Shown: piece after piece, positions 11,027 through 24,228 of the stretch
Position numbering within the stretch: the stretch's first letter is position 1
Layout of the letters: each line of letters begins with the position of its first letter
Assembly (NCBI GenBank): GCA_007922305.1
Contig: ML677333.1
Location: forward strand, 13,246,541 to 13,310,540
DNA from: Dermatemys mawii
Taxonomy: Eukaryota > Chordata > Testudines > Dermatemydidae
Length of the DNA: 64,000 nucleotides
Direction of reading: 5' to 3'
The notes under the pieces: generated by a model
Database searches by the model: none
What the model was told of the DNA's origin: nothing
What the model saw: only the letters and a program-made list of their open reading frames with translations
Made by a program: the position numbers and the translations under genes

Positions 11027-13639
11027 CTGTATTTGCTTTACTTCTTTCTTTTATTTTTTCACATTGTTTTTACATTTTTTCAGCTCAGTGGCACCACTTT
11101 AGTTCTCTGTGCAATGAGTAGACTGGACACACACCGGCCACTCAGAGTGACCCAGTGCCTCCTATCCCAGAAGAGTGGTCTCCAGCTCAATTCTGTGATG
11201 CCCACTGTAGTGGAACAGTTTGAGAGGCCAGGGGTTTTGCCACTGGTTCCATGAGTATACAAATTCAGTAAGCTACAAAGCCCCACTCAGGTGTACTGAG
11301 GTTACCTAATCCAGGAGCTGAGATATTGTCTGTGAATCAGCTAGCAGCTGCTCTGTGGCCTGGTCACAGGTTATGGTGGGGAGGGTGCTCTGTCCACATA
11401 TACCCTTGTGTGTTTGACACCCAAAGCCCATTAATTAGGTTCTCTGCTGGAGGGGGTGAATTGAATCCTATTGGCGTAAAGGACTTGGGGAGAAATCTTT
11501 CCTACATATTCTTTGATTCCTATTAAGATCCTTGATCTTGGAAAATTACGTCTAAAGTTCTGTGCAAGTTTCACTCTTAAAAGCTGTTTCCACTGCGTAT
11601 TATCTTTGCTGTCTTAAAATGTTGGGAGTCTATTGTCCACACAAAGTTGGATTTTGCTCGTTTTGGCAAAATATTGTATTTAAATTGTGATAGTCCACAG
11701 TTCACTGGGGAAATAGATCTTTGTTACTTTACCTCTGTTTTGGAGATGGGCCCGAGCTGTGGCATTTGGATTTGGATCCAGATATCTAACATGGTTGTGG
11801 GAGGGGAGGATGAGTTGTATTTGTCGGGAGGGGGGTGTTGATTGACCCATTAAGAGCAGCCCTGTGTGTCTTTATGTTTCAATGATTATCCTGAACCCGC
11901 TCCTCGGAGTCTGTGGGGATTTGGATGTGGAGTTTGTTTCAGGCCCTGGTCTTTATGTGTTTGATCTAGGGATGGTTAGTGTGGTGTGTGTAGCTTGAGA
12001 TTGTGCTGCCTGTGTTTTCTGTGTACTGCACCTTTACATTTCTTTAAACTCTTCCTGTATGCAGAGACAACAGCCGTAATATTCTCAGAGTTGCTGCAAC
12101 CTTTACCAAGGAGAGACATGCCGTGACATGTCTCATGGAGACCTGACATTTGTTCTTTCTTCCCGTGGTGTCCCTTAATCTAAAATAAAAAAAAACATTT
12201 AATACAAAAAGGATCTGGCCAGTTTTTTGTGTGTGGCAACATAACAGGAATACTGGTGATGAGGAAGGGTAGTCAGCTGCATGTCTAACCTTATACCACT
12301 CTATGTCTAGTCTTCTTTGTTCAGTCAGAGGGCTTATGGGTTTTCTTATTTAAACTGCCATGTCTCACTGAGAATTACATTCATAATGTCCAGTGGTCCA
12401 CTGTGAACCCCTCAGGTTTTCCAGCTTCAGGATCAGCTTTAAGCTGTTTGGGTCATCATTTTTGTCCCCTAAAGGAATAAATATGCTGAAATAAAATGCC
12501 TGTTCTAACAGGAACATGCTCTCTGCCATGCTTTGCAGCCAACCCCTCTCCCCCATCTCCTAGTTTATACAGACTACTAACTTTTTTTTAAAGCATGAAT
12601 ATTTCCTTATGCAAGAAACATAAGAGCCAATCAAATAAGGGGGTTTGACTTTGCTTTGTGTCCTAGAGGCTCTGTATTAGAACATGTCTGTAAGTGGTTT
12701 AATCAGCTGTTTCAGAGCTGTTGTTTTATATTTAACATTGTTATGCTTTGGGACAAAGATATAGTGGCGCCTCCTGTCTGACTACTTTTATGCTATTGAA
12801 AACAGAACTACTTTTTTCCTTCCCTAAAAATCAGCTCCAGTAGAGGTTATTTTAAAGAACTAGATAATTTGCTGTCTACTTCTGGTTAATGCTTGATTTA
12901 CGCTGTTGTTACTGCGCCTCATAAAAAGGGCTTTTCCCATCACAACATTTCTAGATACATAAACAATCAAGATTATCCATTTGAAAGTTCCTTGCACTGT
13001 ATACCAATATTCTTTAGCTTTTGCTTTGATCTTGTGCCTGGAAAAAATCTTTTCCTTGAAACGGTGAAAGTTATTACAATTCTAATAATGCATCAAAGCA
13101 GATACAGTGTGTTGTTCAGCCAAACCTCAGCATTAGCTCATTTTGGGAACACAAATAAGTATCTTTCCCCGCCCCCCACCCTCCACCCTTTCAATTTTAA
13201 TTTCTTGTTTTCTTTTCTGTGAATCTGGTGAGTGTGGTTTTTAGTGCTTGTGGAAGCGAGAGATAGAGAGCTCTGGCCAGAGCCAGGGACAGTGCAGTCA
13301 GACGCTATGTAAGCTTCCTCATATAGGTCTGCCAGTGCCCATCAAACCTGCCCTGCAGCATATCTAGACATCTCCTGAGCAGAGATTGTTGCTCGTGCCA
13401 AATTGTGTGGCAGTTTGTGTGATGTGGACAAATGCCAGTTGATAATGATGCTTCTCAGGGTTACTTATTACCACAGTGGCTATTTGTTGGGTGCTCCCCA
13501 AATCAGAATCTCTAGGGGTGACGTTTGGAACATTCATCCATGGCTCCACTGAGCCTCCTTTCAAAAGGACACTATTCACGTGCCTGACATATGAACAAGT
13601 GTAGCTTTGCTCCATGTTACTTCACTAATGCAATTCTTA
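11027..13639. other. unrecognised non-coding sequence
   Basis: About 2.6 kb with no gene, TIR pair or LINE/SINE signature that I can support. A short A-rich run lies at 12183-12196. Confidence 0.4.
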
Positions 13640-13868
13640 CCCTCATCGATGTTAAAGCCAGAATGGATTATCATGGTCATCTAGATTGGCCCCCTGCATG
13701 ACACAGCCCTTTGAAGTTCATACAGTAATTCCCACATCAAGCTCAATAACTTGTGCTTGAGCTGGATCATATCTTTTAGAAAGATTTCCATTCTTGGCCG
13801 AAAGAGTCCAAGTGATGGAGAGTCCACCACATCCCTGGGTAAGCTCTTCCAATGGTTAACTACCCTCA
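13640..13868 (-). mobile_element. CR1 LINE 3' fragment, antisense
   Basis: The phrases gccagaatggattatcatggtc, tcatctagattggccccc and gatggagagtccaccaca ... ttccaatggttaactaccctc are the antisense CR1 3' region of sauropsid genomes. It is 5'-truncated as usual, with no intact frame. Confidence 0.75.
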
Positions 13869-14053
13869 GAGTATGGCTACACTGCAGTCAGAGGTGAGAC
13901 AGCAGCATGTGTTGATGTACCTGTACAGCCTGTGGTGCAGCTCGTGACTTGGTGGTTTCCCTGCTAATGTTATTCAAGATATTTAGTTCAAAGCTAGTGT
14001 GGGTATGTCTATATATGCTGAGTCATAGCTCTGACTTCAGTAAAGACATACCC
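13869..14053. mobile_element. MITE with about 28-bp inverted ends
   Basis: Left GAGTATGGCTACACTGCAG and right (reverse complement) GGGTATGTCTTTACTGAAG continue TCAGAG on both sides. The ends resemble those of the Harbinger-like MITE at 4373, but no clear TTA duplication remains. It directly abuts the CR1 fragment. Confidence 0.55.
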
Positions 14054-14299
14054 CCGCTGTTAAACATTTGAACCCTAATTCCAGTTTGAGTTTGATAAGC
14101 TTCAGCCACTGGATCTTGTTATGAATGTGTTTGTGCAGTTTACACAATGTAGACCCTTGTAACATGGTTCTCGTGCAAGCTGCACATAATATTTCTCCTC
14201 CCTTCCACAAATGTTAGGTGCAAAGAGAGGAGAGATACATCTCCAAGCTAAAAGCAGCAATGTCCAGGGGTTACATGACAGGGCTAAGAGTTATGAAAC

Positions 14300-14520
14300 C
14301 ATAATTTTAGTTCCAGTTTAAACTCTGATTTAGTGTATTATCTTAGGCAAATCTGACTGTGATTGAGTTTCCCCACTATAAATAGGGCAAATAATACTTA
14401 CCGCACCTAACTCAGATGGGTGCTGTGAGCACTTCACCAACTGATTTTTGTGATGTGCTTTATGATGATTGGATGGAAGATGCTCTTTGTGTGCCAAGTA
14501 TTATAATTATTTTATTATGG
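14300..14520 (+). repeat. CORE/MIR-like SINE, diverged
   Basis: Order of phrases: cttaggcaaatctgactg, gagtttccccactataaata, gggcaaataatacttaccgc, then a tail ending in agtattataattatt. This is the core and tail of a MIR-class SINE with its head lost. Confidence 0.6.
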
Positions 14521-15103
14521 GAAAGGGGAGGAGGGAAATGACACTTCAACAATAAGAGGTGGACATGCCTAAAATGAGCTATGCACTGTGCTTATGCTAC
14601 TACAGGTCTTGTGCCTGTGGCACTAAGATGGCTCTTTTGATAGATCTCAATTTTCTTCCTGTCCATTTTACTTTGCAGATTGAGGCCCCGATTCAGCCAG
14701 GTACTTTAGTATGTGAATTGTGCCATTGACTTCAGTTACCCCGAACCAGGCATGCATGTTCTATGGGCTAGATTCACAAAAAGATCTAGGCATGTAGCTG
14801 CCACTTAGACACCTAAATCCCAGAATCAGGCCCAGCTGGGATTCATTAAACCCCTGATCCGCTGCTCCCCATACACTGTAGGCGCCTAAACTTGCTTAGT
14901 GCCTACATTTTTGCAATCAGATTTCCCTAGATGCTTTTGTTCTTGCCTCTAAGCATGTGCACTTCAGCCTCTTGCCAGGCATCCAGACTCCTAGCCCCAG
15001 AGTAATGCACCTAAATCGATCTGGTCGGCATGCTCACATCTTGCCTACTGGATCGTGCCCCCATAGGTCAGCTTGCACAGAATGGCCCTGGTGTGGGGCG
15101 AAG
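14521..15103. other. unresolved repeat-like region
   Basis: Around 14690-14900 are pieces of palindromic MITEs (gccattgacttcag, cacttagacacctaaatccc), too eroded to bound. The rest is unrecognised. Confidence 0.35.
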
Positions 15104-15245
15104 GCTTTTAGTCTAGTGGTAAAGGTATTCATCTGGGATGTGCAAGACCTCTGGTTCAAGTTCCCACACTACCTGTGAGCGAGAAGGGATTTGAACTGGA
15201 ATTATCCGCCACGATGCAGGTGAGTGTCCTAGCTATTGGGCTGTG
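15104..15245. repeat. tRNA-like fold-back repeat, copy 2
   Basis: The left head has an A-box-like TTAGTCTAGTGGT at about 15108-15120 and a B-box-like GGTTCAAGTTCC at 15152-15163. An inverted head follows: ggatttgaactgg at 15187-15199 is a reversed B-box, and ctagctattggg near 15230 is a reversed A-box region. A further inverted fragment (cccaggtgagtatcc) lies near 15299. The plan matches copy 1 at 2727-2874. Confidence 0.55.
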
Positions 15246-15339
15246 GGATATTCTGGCGGGGGCTACTTCAGTCTCTCCTCTTGAAGCTGTTACACATCCC
15301 AGGTGAGTATCCTAACAGCTGGGCTAACAGTTATGAGGG

Positions 15340-18300
15340 AAGTCCTCCTTTTCCTCCTCCTCCACCTTCCTCCTCCTCAATGCCTAATGCTAAAAGTGGG
15401 TTTGCACCTGAGACGCCCAAGCAGAAGAAGTCACCTCCCTGCAACCCAGACTTAGGCACCTGTCTCCAAGAGAGGGGTGGGGCTCTGGCTGAAAAGCTAG
15501 TGCTCTAAATCTCTGGAAAGAAGGGAGTGGAATGAATGGCTATTGATTTGCTGCAGGGGTAACTGTTCAGTAATTTTTAATACAAGCTGCACAATGGATT
15601 CTGTTACCGGAGGACTACATATAGCCAGAAACAGTCCACACTCCCTGGCTACATACAGCCAGGTATTATAAACAGAGCACTCCCACACATCGGGAAACAG
15701 ACCATTGGGGAGACGACAGTCAGCATGTCTGTTACCTCCTAACAGCTGCACTAAGAGGTGTGTATGCTTACTCCTAACCAGGAACCTGGGACCAGTGCAA
15801 CTGGGAGACAGCATCTGTCCCTGCCACAGTGGCACCTGGCAGAAACACTTATACTAGATATCACTTGGTTATAAAAGAAAGGGGGGAGCTGGTAGCGTAT
15901 TCTCCGTAAGGGCCTTGGGGCTCTGAAATGTCTGTCCCAGATTCAAAATTGTTCTGATTTATTGATTTTTCAGAGCACACTGCTGGGCACATTTGTTGCA
16001 CCCAGCCTTTGAAGAGAAGTAGAGGGTTTACTGAGGCTTAAGACAACATAGGGAGATATTAGTTATATGCTGCTGCTGGGTAGAAGAGATGAGCTGACTG
16101 TACTGCAGGTTAGTTTTGTAATATTAAATACGTGGCAGGACTCTAAACAGGAGCCTGTGGGTGAGTGCTTTGTATGCATTCTAATCCCAAAGCCAATAAA
16201 GAAATGAAATGTTCCATAAATATTTTTTCAGGCAAGATGTTAAAGAGGTGGAGAAAAAACAAGTGTAGGAACAAAAGGATAAGGAGGCAAATTCCAGATT
16301 ATTAAATATAAAGCTGGAAATAGAGCATAACTGCTCATCAGAAAGGCAGGGAAACTTAACACAGAGAGTGTCAGTGAGAAAAAGAACAATTTTAATGTCA
16401 AGAAGAAGAACTCAGTCCACACAACTGCAGAAGAGGCACATGGAAAAACAAAATTAAGAAATTCAAGGTATCAGTGTATTGCATCATACAAGCTCTTGAT
16501 ATGGTACAGTAGCAGCCAAACACATCTAGACAGGCATAACCAGCATTATCATTCCTAGGGTAATGAATGAGCAGCAGGAATCAAATAAATGGTAAAGAAC
16601 TAGGTCAAATGTGAAAGAAAACATGACAGGAGGAAAAGTGACTATGATACAATAGCTATCATCTTAAAGGACAGAGCAACTCAGTGATGAAAGAAATAAC
16701 CTAACTGTTTGCAACATATTTGCTACAGAATGCCACCATCATAAACAGACAAGGGAACTAGAAGAAAGTGTTCCTCTTATCGGCACTACGCAAGGCTTTC
16801 ACTTCTGCCCTAGTCTGATACTGTGGTTCATCAGCCAAGAGGATGGGTTAGCTTACAATCCAGACTTTCACAAGCCAGACAGCATGAATGAGATAAGTGA
16901 ATGCCAGGAGTGGTGCTAAAAATAAGGTGTGGAGCTGTAAGTTCTAACGGCACAAACAATGCTCCCATTACCTCCTTTCTCCCACCCACTCCATCCGTAT
17001 CCCATTGCTTATCAGATTTCCAAAGTGAAAATCTAGGACAGCCATCAGAAGTTGGTTAATGGAAGATGGGGGAGTTCTGGAGTAGTCTGGCAGAGGGGAG
17101 GAGAAAGAAAGAGAATTCGGATTAAGAAAGTGCACAAAGGAGTGTTTTGCCCTCTCTATCTCTTTCTCTCCCACCATTATATTCCTATCTTTTCCATTCT
17201 TTGTGCTGAACTCTGCTGGGGTGAACCCAAACAACATCCAAAGTGGGTGACAGGTGGTAGGAAGATCATTTCAACCTACAAGCATGTTATTAAAAATCTG
17301 CTGTTGAAAGAAAACCCTGAAATGGTGTGATCTGAGTTTCTCTGGAGTAAAGGAAGCATTAACTGGTGATTTCCAGAACTCCATTGATTAGGGTGAGGCT
17401 TCAGAATTGTTGATGAGGGAACATGGCCTACATAGAAACACATAGGATTTGTTTTGATTGGGCAATGTTGGTGGAACAAGGCTGCTAGCCCTTTAGGACA
17501 TTTCTGGGAAGGGCTGCAGAATGTATAGCAGTGGCTTTCGGCAGCATCGTCCTCACCACTTCAACCAGCATCACCATTGCAGAGATTTACCCTTGCTTTG
17601 GTGAACCTCTTTTTTCCTGATCCTGAAAGATGTCCTGACAGAGACAGCTGAGGAGAGGGAACCAGCCGACACCACCATCTCCATGGCTGCAATCTGAGCA
17701 GCTTCTGGGATGTGAACCTAAGGTCCCTGTTATTGCTTAAAGTGGTGGGTGTTGCAGGGAGGAAAAGATAGGAGAAGAGGACACCTGATTCGCACAGGGG
17801 AGAGGGCATGAGGGAGCAGAGCGACCCTAAGCTGCTGGACTCTTTCTCTTCCCCCTGTAAGAATGGAGTTGGCTTCTAACAGGATGGGGGAGAGAGAGAG
17901 CTCTGCCTGCTTCCTGCCCCAACCCTGATTAGCTAATCAGCCCCACAAGGTGAGCAAATGGGGAAAGCAGTCAATCAAAGGGGTTCCCGCCCACAGATAC
18001 CCAGCTTGCTTCTTAGAAATGTATTTCCCAGGTTGGTGACATGTTATAACCTGGCTTCCTTTAAGCACTGCTCTATGTTGTGTCAAATTCCATCCCCTCC
18101 TTAGCACGCTGGCATCTTTGCCTTCTGTCTAGTAAGTGTGGCGTAGCCAGCCATAAGTGACTATATGCAGATATTCATTGATCTATATGCATTTATGAAG
18201 GAACAACTTAGATGCTGGAAAATGTGGTCCAGGGATCTTTAGACTAAAGCTGACTTAAAAAAAATCAGGGCAAAATTATGCCCTGACACACTGAATGTGC

Positions 18301-19790
18301 AGTGAGTGGGGGAGCGGCTGAAAATAAGGTCCATGGCCTGGCCTGCTGGTACAGGACAAAATGGTTATGGGAATGGGAGCCTAAAAAGCACACTGCAAAG
18401 CTCTTCCTGACTGCTGCTCTACAAAGAGAAAGCGTATGCTTGATTAGCACTGGCTGCTAACATTTTCTATTTCTTGTCATGCGGACGCTTCACTACACAT
18501 TAGCTGAAGGAGGAGATGGGGGAGGGGCTTGCCGATTCCTTTATAAAGTTGTTTTCTGGTTTGCTTTTTTAAAGTTCCCACAAATCCTGTCCGCAAGTCT
18601 AGGGCTGAGGAGAGCTCTTTTTGCCTTCTGAACAGCTCTGTCCCATTTTGCTCTTGCACACTAAGTCAGTGAAAACAGGATGGAGGATTTGCAAAATGGT
18701 AGTTTAGGAGCCTGAAGCCTGGCACACAAGTTACTTCTCCTGGCCCAGATGACTGACTAGCATATATCACCAGAACAGAGCCAGAGAAGAAGCATAGCAT
18801 CAATGCATGAGGGACAAAAAGAATCCTGAAACAGAACAGGGAAGCAGAAGAAGTAGGCCAAGGGTGCTGCTAACTTCAGCAAACTCTTGCTGAAAGTGGG
18901 GTAGGTGGCTTAATAACTATGCCAAACTGCATCAAGAATCCTTTGAGGAGGTGCAGTGCCTACTTCCTGCTAGCATCCCAGTGGGCAGTAGCTGTCAGAT
19001 AGATCGGGGATGAGGATGTAGGGCCATGTCTGCCATGCCAGGCTGCTGCATGTGTGCATAGATAAGGGTGCATAGGGACACCATCTTAAAGAGTGGCGAG
19101 GCTGGTGTTGGGGGTCTGGTTCAGAGGAACATGAAAATTTTCTAGCATGTACCTCTCTAATTATGAAATTGTGTACATTAGGGAAAATATTCTGTCTTGC
19201 ATATGATCAGCTAAATGCCTTGAAGCATAGTAAAAGTGTTATTAGAGTTAGGAAATAAATGAGAAAGGGAATTCTTGGAAGCCATAGATGATTGCTTCTT
19301 GGAACAGATTGTCCTTGATAAAGAGAGGACTTGCCTGGTTTAGGCTTGTGCAAGTTACGGGGGAATTAACAGTAATAAAACTGCTGGATAACTTTAGCCA
19401 GCAGTTTAAATAGACTTTAAGTAGATGGAAGTAGTGTTACCCGATTTGCCCATTACTTTTGGGTATGCTTAATTAGTAGGGTGACTCTTCTGGGGGGAGG
19501 GAAGGCTCTCTAATTCTATCAACGTATTACTTGTATCACTTGTGTCCTCATACAGAGCTCTACTTCTTCCTTCCGCAAGTTCCCTCCCAATGGAGTTCTC
19601 CTGCAGGAACTAGGTTCTCCAGGGCTGGGTTATTCCAGCCCCAGAATCAGATGAACTCGTACACACCCATTAACAGAGTGTGTCTGAGATGACTGGGTTA
19701 ATCAGCACTTCCAAGCTGACCCCTTCTATGCCCCTGGACTCAGCAGGCTGGGTTGAGCAGCACTTTCAATCTGCCACCCTCATATGCGCC
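15340..19790. other. long stretch without recognised features
   Basis: About 4.4 kb. I examined both strands for LINE, SINE, LTR and TIR signatures and found none that I can defend. There is a pyrimidine-rich tract near 15348-15378. All open frames are short and without recognisable similarity. Confidence 0.4.
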
Positions 19791-20450
19791 AGGTTCCGCA
19801 CGTCCCTCTCCCCACTTTCATGTTACAATTGTTCTAGTTGTAAACCACTTGATAAGCAAACCCCACAGGATTTTTGGCGCTGCAGGGATCTTTAACTTAG
19901 GTACAAGGAACATTGCTGCAGAGCGAATGGGGAAGCCAAAAAACACCCACGCAAGGGGGGGTGGGGGAGAGAGAGAGAGAAGCAACCAGCTTAAACATGA
20001 AAGTTATTTATTGCCAGGTAATAACCATACAAGAGGAGCCAAACAAACAAAACAGTTATAATATTAAATCTAACTTAAATTTTGATCACAAAAGTCAGGT
20101 TTAGAAAACTATAACTGATCACACAAGTCAGAGTCAGAAGGCTATACCTAGAGAGAGAGAAAGTTAGGTTCTATCCACTCCATGAAGCTTGAATCAATCA
20201 GCGTTCCCAGGTGATGGTGGTAGCTGAGGGTCCAGAGTGCTGAAGACCGGCAGAGCCCCAGCACGATCAGTCAGGAGAAGGGGAAGTCCCAATGGAACTG
20301 ATGCAGATTTCGGATCTAGGCATCAACGCACTTGAGCATGGGTAGGGGTTTTTGAAGGGAAAGAACAATGGTTCGAGGGAGAACACTAGGTTTGTTTATG
20401 GATAAACTGATAGCTCAACACAATATACCAAAGTAGTTTTGTCCAGGTTA
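19791..20450 (-). mobile_element. possible LTR-type segment, minus strand
   Basis: A reversed polyadenylation signal (TTTATT inside gttatttattgcc, near 20004-20010) sits among A-rich repeat-like sequence with a (GA)n run at 19967-19980. This resembles LTR-derived DNA, but neither TG/CA ends nor a target duplication could be found. Confidence 0.3.
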
Positions 20451-20559
20451 GACAATAAGACCTGATCATTTCTGGCTATGGGTGGTGTTTCTTCAAGGGA
20501 GTACACAATGCAATTAGGCAACTTCAGTATTTTAGATACCAATAAAGGGAAGAAGCCAG

Positions 20560-21070
20560 TGAGCCTGTGACTGGTCAGCTGCCTCCCAACTGGGCTTAAG
20601 AGTGAGCACCTGGGCCCTCAGGAAAGAGATTGGAAGAGTGGCATGTGAGTGTGTGCGTGTGTGCATGCACAAGAGAAAGGAAGGGGCGAGCAAGTAGCAA
20701 CAGCAGCAGAAAGCTGGCAAGAGTTACTGGGAGAGAGCAAGAGGAGAACTGGGAGAGAGAGAGCTAATGGTGATGAGAGCTGGTACAGAGAGTTGCTGGG
20801 AAGAACAGAAGCTGAAGAAAATTGTTAGGGGGGACTATTTTAACCTTGTAAATAACTCTCATCTCTTTTATTAGTTAATAAATCTTTAGTTAGTCTATTC
20901 CAGGATTGGCTGCAGACGTTGTCTTTGGTTTCAGCTCTGAGTACAAGTGACCTGGGTGACTGGTCCTTTTGGAGTGGGAGTAACCTGAATATCATTGTGA
21001 TTTTGGGTGTAAAGTGACCACCTATCCCATAGTCCAGCTTGCCTGGATGGCAGGATAGACTGGGATGCCC
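20560..21070 (+). mobile_element. possible LTR-type segment, plus strand
   Basis: A purine-rich run is followed by TAACCTTGTAAATAACTC and an AATAAA signal at 20877-20882, then a roughly 190-bp tail. This order resembles the 3' half of an endogenous LTR in turtles. Boundaries are not resolved and no coding remnant is adjacent. Confidence 0.35.
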
Positions 21071-21100
21071 AAGGGGACAGTCTGTGACTCCATGGATGTA

Positions 21101-21212
21101 GTGTAGCTATAGCTGGGTCAGTCCCAGGATATTAGAGAAACAATGTAGGTACGTGAGGTAATATCTTTTATTGGATCAACTTCTGGTGCTGAAAGAGACA
21201 AGCTTCCTGTAG
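21101..21212 (+). repeat. short interspersed repeat (taatatcttttattgga family)
   Basis: The phrases cccaggatattagagaaac, gtgaggtaatatctttta and ttggatcaacttctgg followed by gagacaagctt are a well-worn short repeat of turtle and crocodile genomes. The tail is truncated. Confidence 0.5.
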
Positions 21213-22080
21213 AAGGGTGGGAAGTTGTTGCTGCAACGCTGTGAAGGCTGTTGAGCTGCTCAGTGCTTCTGTTCTTGGAGCTCCCGTGTTATCAGCACTA
21301 GCAGAGAGCACACCTGCTAATTCAGCAGACTTTGATGTCACTCAGAAAGAGAGACCACAGGCAGGCTTCGGTGACAAAGGCACCCAGGTTTATTTCCCTC
21401 AAGGCACAGTTCTAATGACTCACACAACTTGCACAAGTACATTAACACAGGTGTGATCCCCCCCTCTCCCAACGGCAAGGAGCAGCTCAATCTGCAGCAG
21501 GAATCTCTGCTGTTCTCTCAGCCACACAAAGGGTTATGGTGAGGGATCCTGATATTTATAGACTGAGACAAACAACAAGGATAAATGACTTGCGTACCAC
21601 CTTACGTGTTTCATGATGTCTCTTCGTTGCCTCCCCTTGTTCGTGATATCTTGGACACAACATCCCTATTCATTGTTATGTCAAACCATCTTATCTTGTA
21701 CTAGATTGGGGTGTGTCTGTACTAGCCTTTTGGAATATATTTACATAAATATCTAGTGCCTAGTTCTACCTAGGAGTACTTACGTTTTAGCAACACTAGC
21801 AGCAACTTTGCCAAATTCATGTATCGAACAGTAGACCTGTAAGCATCTGCTTTATTGAATGGTCTGACTTTAGCTCACAGACTTTGTTACAGGCCTTGCA
21901 CCAGGCTTTGTGCTCCAGGCTGTCTCTCTTTACTACACTTCTCTGCTTTTTGTCTTTTTATGGGAAGGATGTTTACCCATCATCCCAGAAAAGCATAATG
22001 TATGAACGGAAAATGACCCACCAGGCTAAACAGCCATTTTATTTTACCCATCCATACCCTCATGCCCCATGCATCCAATG
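21210..22080 (-). mobile_element. probable solo LTR, minus strand
   Basis: Read on the minus strand, a TATA-like box (TATAAATATC, 21551-21560) is followed about 160 bp later by AATAAA (21389-21394). That spacing is typical of U3-R in an LTR. No gag, pol or env flanks it. The exact ends and duplication are not found, so the coordinates are approximate. Confidence 0.4.
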
Positions 22081-22337
22081 GTCTGCACATTCCCTCGTAT
22101 GACCTGTGGAAAGTTTCCTTCAGTCAATTGAGCTTAGTCACATGTAATGGGCCTGGAAATGTTAGGTCTGGGACTTTAGTTGAGAGGTGTACTCTTAGAG
22201 TTGTTCTGAAATACTGGGACATGCACTGTTACAGTGTGTTCCACAGTGCTATGTACATGAGGACTAAAACAGGAATTTAGAATAGTGACATCACAAATGA
22301 GGCCATCATATATAATTTTTAATTAGTTATTATAGTA

Positions 22338-22355
22338 AAGAGAGAGAGAGAGAGA
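22338..22355. repeat. (AG)n microsatellite
   Basis: A perfect AG run of about 18 bases at the left edge of the next LTR-like segment. Confidence 0.8.
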
Positions 22356-22439
22356 GCCTGGAGCACAAGGCCCGGTGTAAGGCTTGAGGCCTGAATCAAA
22401 GTCAGCAAAAGCCAGGCTATGATCAAAAGGCAGGCTTTG

Positions 22440-23600
22440 TCATAAAGCAGACGCTTGATAGCAAGTTCACTGTCCGATACATGAACTTGGCAAAAACATA
22501 GTTAGCGTTGCTAAAACACTCCTGAGAAATACTAGTACTGAGTATTCATGTAAACACATTGCAGAAAGCTAGCACAGGTACACTCCAACATAGAGATATG
22601 GTATAAACACAATCTTTGGTGAAGATCTGAGAACACACCGACTTGGAGTAAAACAAGGATGGGAGGTCAGGATAACGGATGAGGATGTTTTGTTCATGCC
22701 AACAGGTACAAGATGTAGGATTGGAGACTAACGTCAGAAGTGTAATACGTAACATGTTTGTATCAATGTATAAAAGGAGAAATCATAGGAGGGACACTTT
22801 TGTCCAGGTAAGGGGCAACAGAAAGTCCTGCTGCTGACTCAGCTAGTCCATTGTGACAGATATACATGTGTTAGTGTACCTATAGCTCCTATGGGGCAGT
22901 AGTACAATGCCTTGCCAACAATAAATCTGACCGAGCACCTTCACCACCAAACTATGGTCTTTCTGAGTAGGATTATCAAGGTCTGCTGAGTTGAAGGTTG
23001 CCAGGTATCCAGTTTTCAGCCAGAAAGTCTGGTCGAAAAGGGAACCTGGCAGCATCCAGTTAGCACTACTGACCAGACACTAAAAGTCCAGTTACCTGTA
23101 GTAACTGGTCTCTGCCACCAGGGGTGGGAATAGCAGCAGCTGCTGCTGGAGCCTGGAGGAACATTCAGGAATGGCTCCAGCAGAGAGAGGTACCGGTTTC
23201 TTCCCCGTCCTGCCCCGAGCGCAGCTCCCCCTCCCTCCCCACTCGCCCCCTGACTCCTGGAGCATGGCTTCTGCTCCCCCACCCTCCCCATTCATGCCCC
23301 GACCCCCAAAAGGTGGCTCACCCCCCTTGTCCTGCCCCAGTTATCCCCCCATGCCTACAGCCCTGCGGGAGTGGGGGGAGTGAAAGAGGAGCAGGAGGTG
23401 AGGCCTTGATGGAAACAGGCAGAGCAGGGGGCAGGAGAAGTTCCAGCACTCAGTGTCCGGTTTTCACATATTAGAAAGCTGGCTACCCTAGCTGAGCCAG
23501 CTATCTGCACAGGACTGGCACAGCATATAGAGAGAACACGCATGTACACCAGTTGACAACAGTTACTATACCATACTGTCCACTCATGTTATAGGTTACC
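22440..23600 (+). mobile_element. LTR of the same family as the 55-kb hairpin LTR, interrupted by a MITE
   Basis: The phrases atgttttgttcatgccaac, gtaacatgtttgtatc, gctagtccattgtgacag and the AATAAA at 22920-22925, then catatagagagaacacgcatg, follow the same order as the U3-R-U5-like parts at 55300-55720. The copy is split at 22995-23489 by a GC-rich MITE. Both outer boundaries are approximate. Confidence 0.55.
22995..23489. mobile_element. GC-rich MITE inside the LTR
   Basis: The left end AGGTTGCCAGGTATCC and the right end AGAAAGCTGGCTACCCT are imperfect inverted repeats. The inner halves repeat the motif ccagttttcagcc / ccggttttcac. On both sides the host LTR sequence lines up with the 55-kb copy. 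No clean 8-bp duplication is visible. Confidence 0.55.
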
Positions 23601-24228
23601 TTTAATGCTGGTTGTCACCACCTGGTAAGCTTCGCTGGGCAGGAGACAGGAGCGGAGAGTTTCTCCGTTCCACTGGATTGACCTGAATTATTGTGGCCAC
23701 ACACTGCAATTGCGATGCCAGGAACATTCCTGGCATAGCAAGTGTGTACGGTGCTCTTTAGGTTAAACACCAGTAGTTGTCATAAATCCAGTTGTTCCTT
23801 GTAGATGCCGTCTTCCAGATAACCTACTTAAAGGACAGTAATTTATCCAATATTGCGGTCAGAATTCAATAGAGGTAATCTGACATGGAACAAGATTGTT
23901 TTGAATAACATGTGTCTTAGTTAGGACGCACTGTCTCTGACCACAAATCGTGATGGATACTAAGAAAACAATTGTCTATACAAATGGCAAATGACATACA
24001 GCAGTGCCATGCTGAGTTGATTAGACTCAAATGCAGGGTACATCATAGCTCCACAGTGATACAGAAACCTTCTCCCTTTATATACACTACACATCTCATT
24101 GAATTTACTATACATTACGTCACATTATTTTGCTGGAACCAATCCCTGTGCAGCAGGGTACTGTCCATGCACCAACTGTGGTTCAATTTTCTCTGTACTT
24201 CATCTCTACATTCTTATTTTTATCCCTC

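Noticed and set aside
15108..15163. Functional tRNA gene
   Set aside because: A- and B-box-like words exist, but no cloverleaf with paired acceptor stem can be drawn and an inverted copy follows; it is a repeat.
23016..23474. Proline/serine-rich open frames
   Set aside because: Within the GC-rich MITE at 22995-23489.
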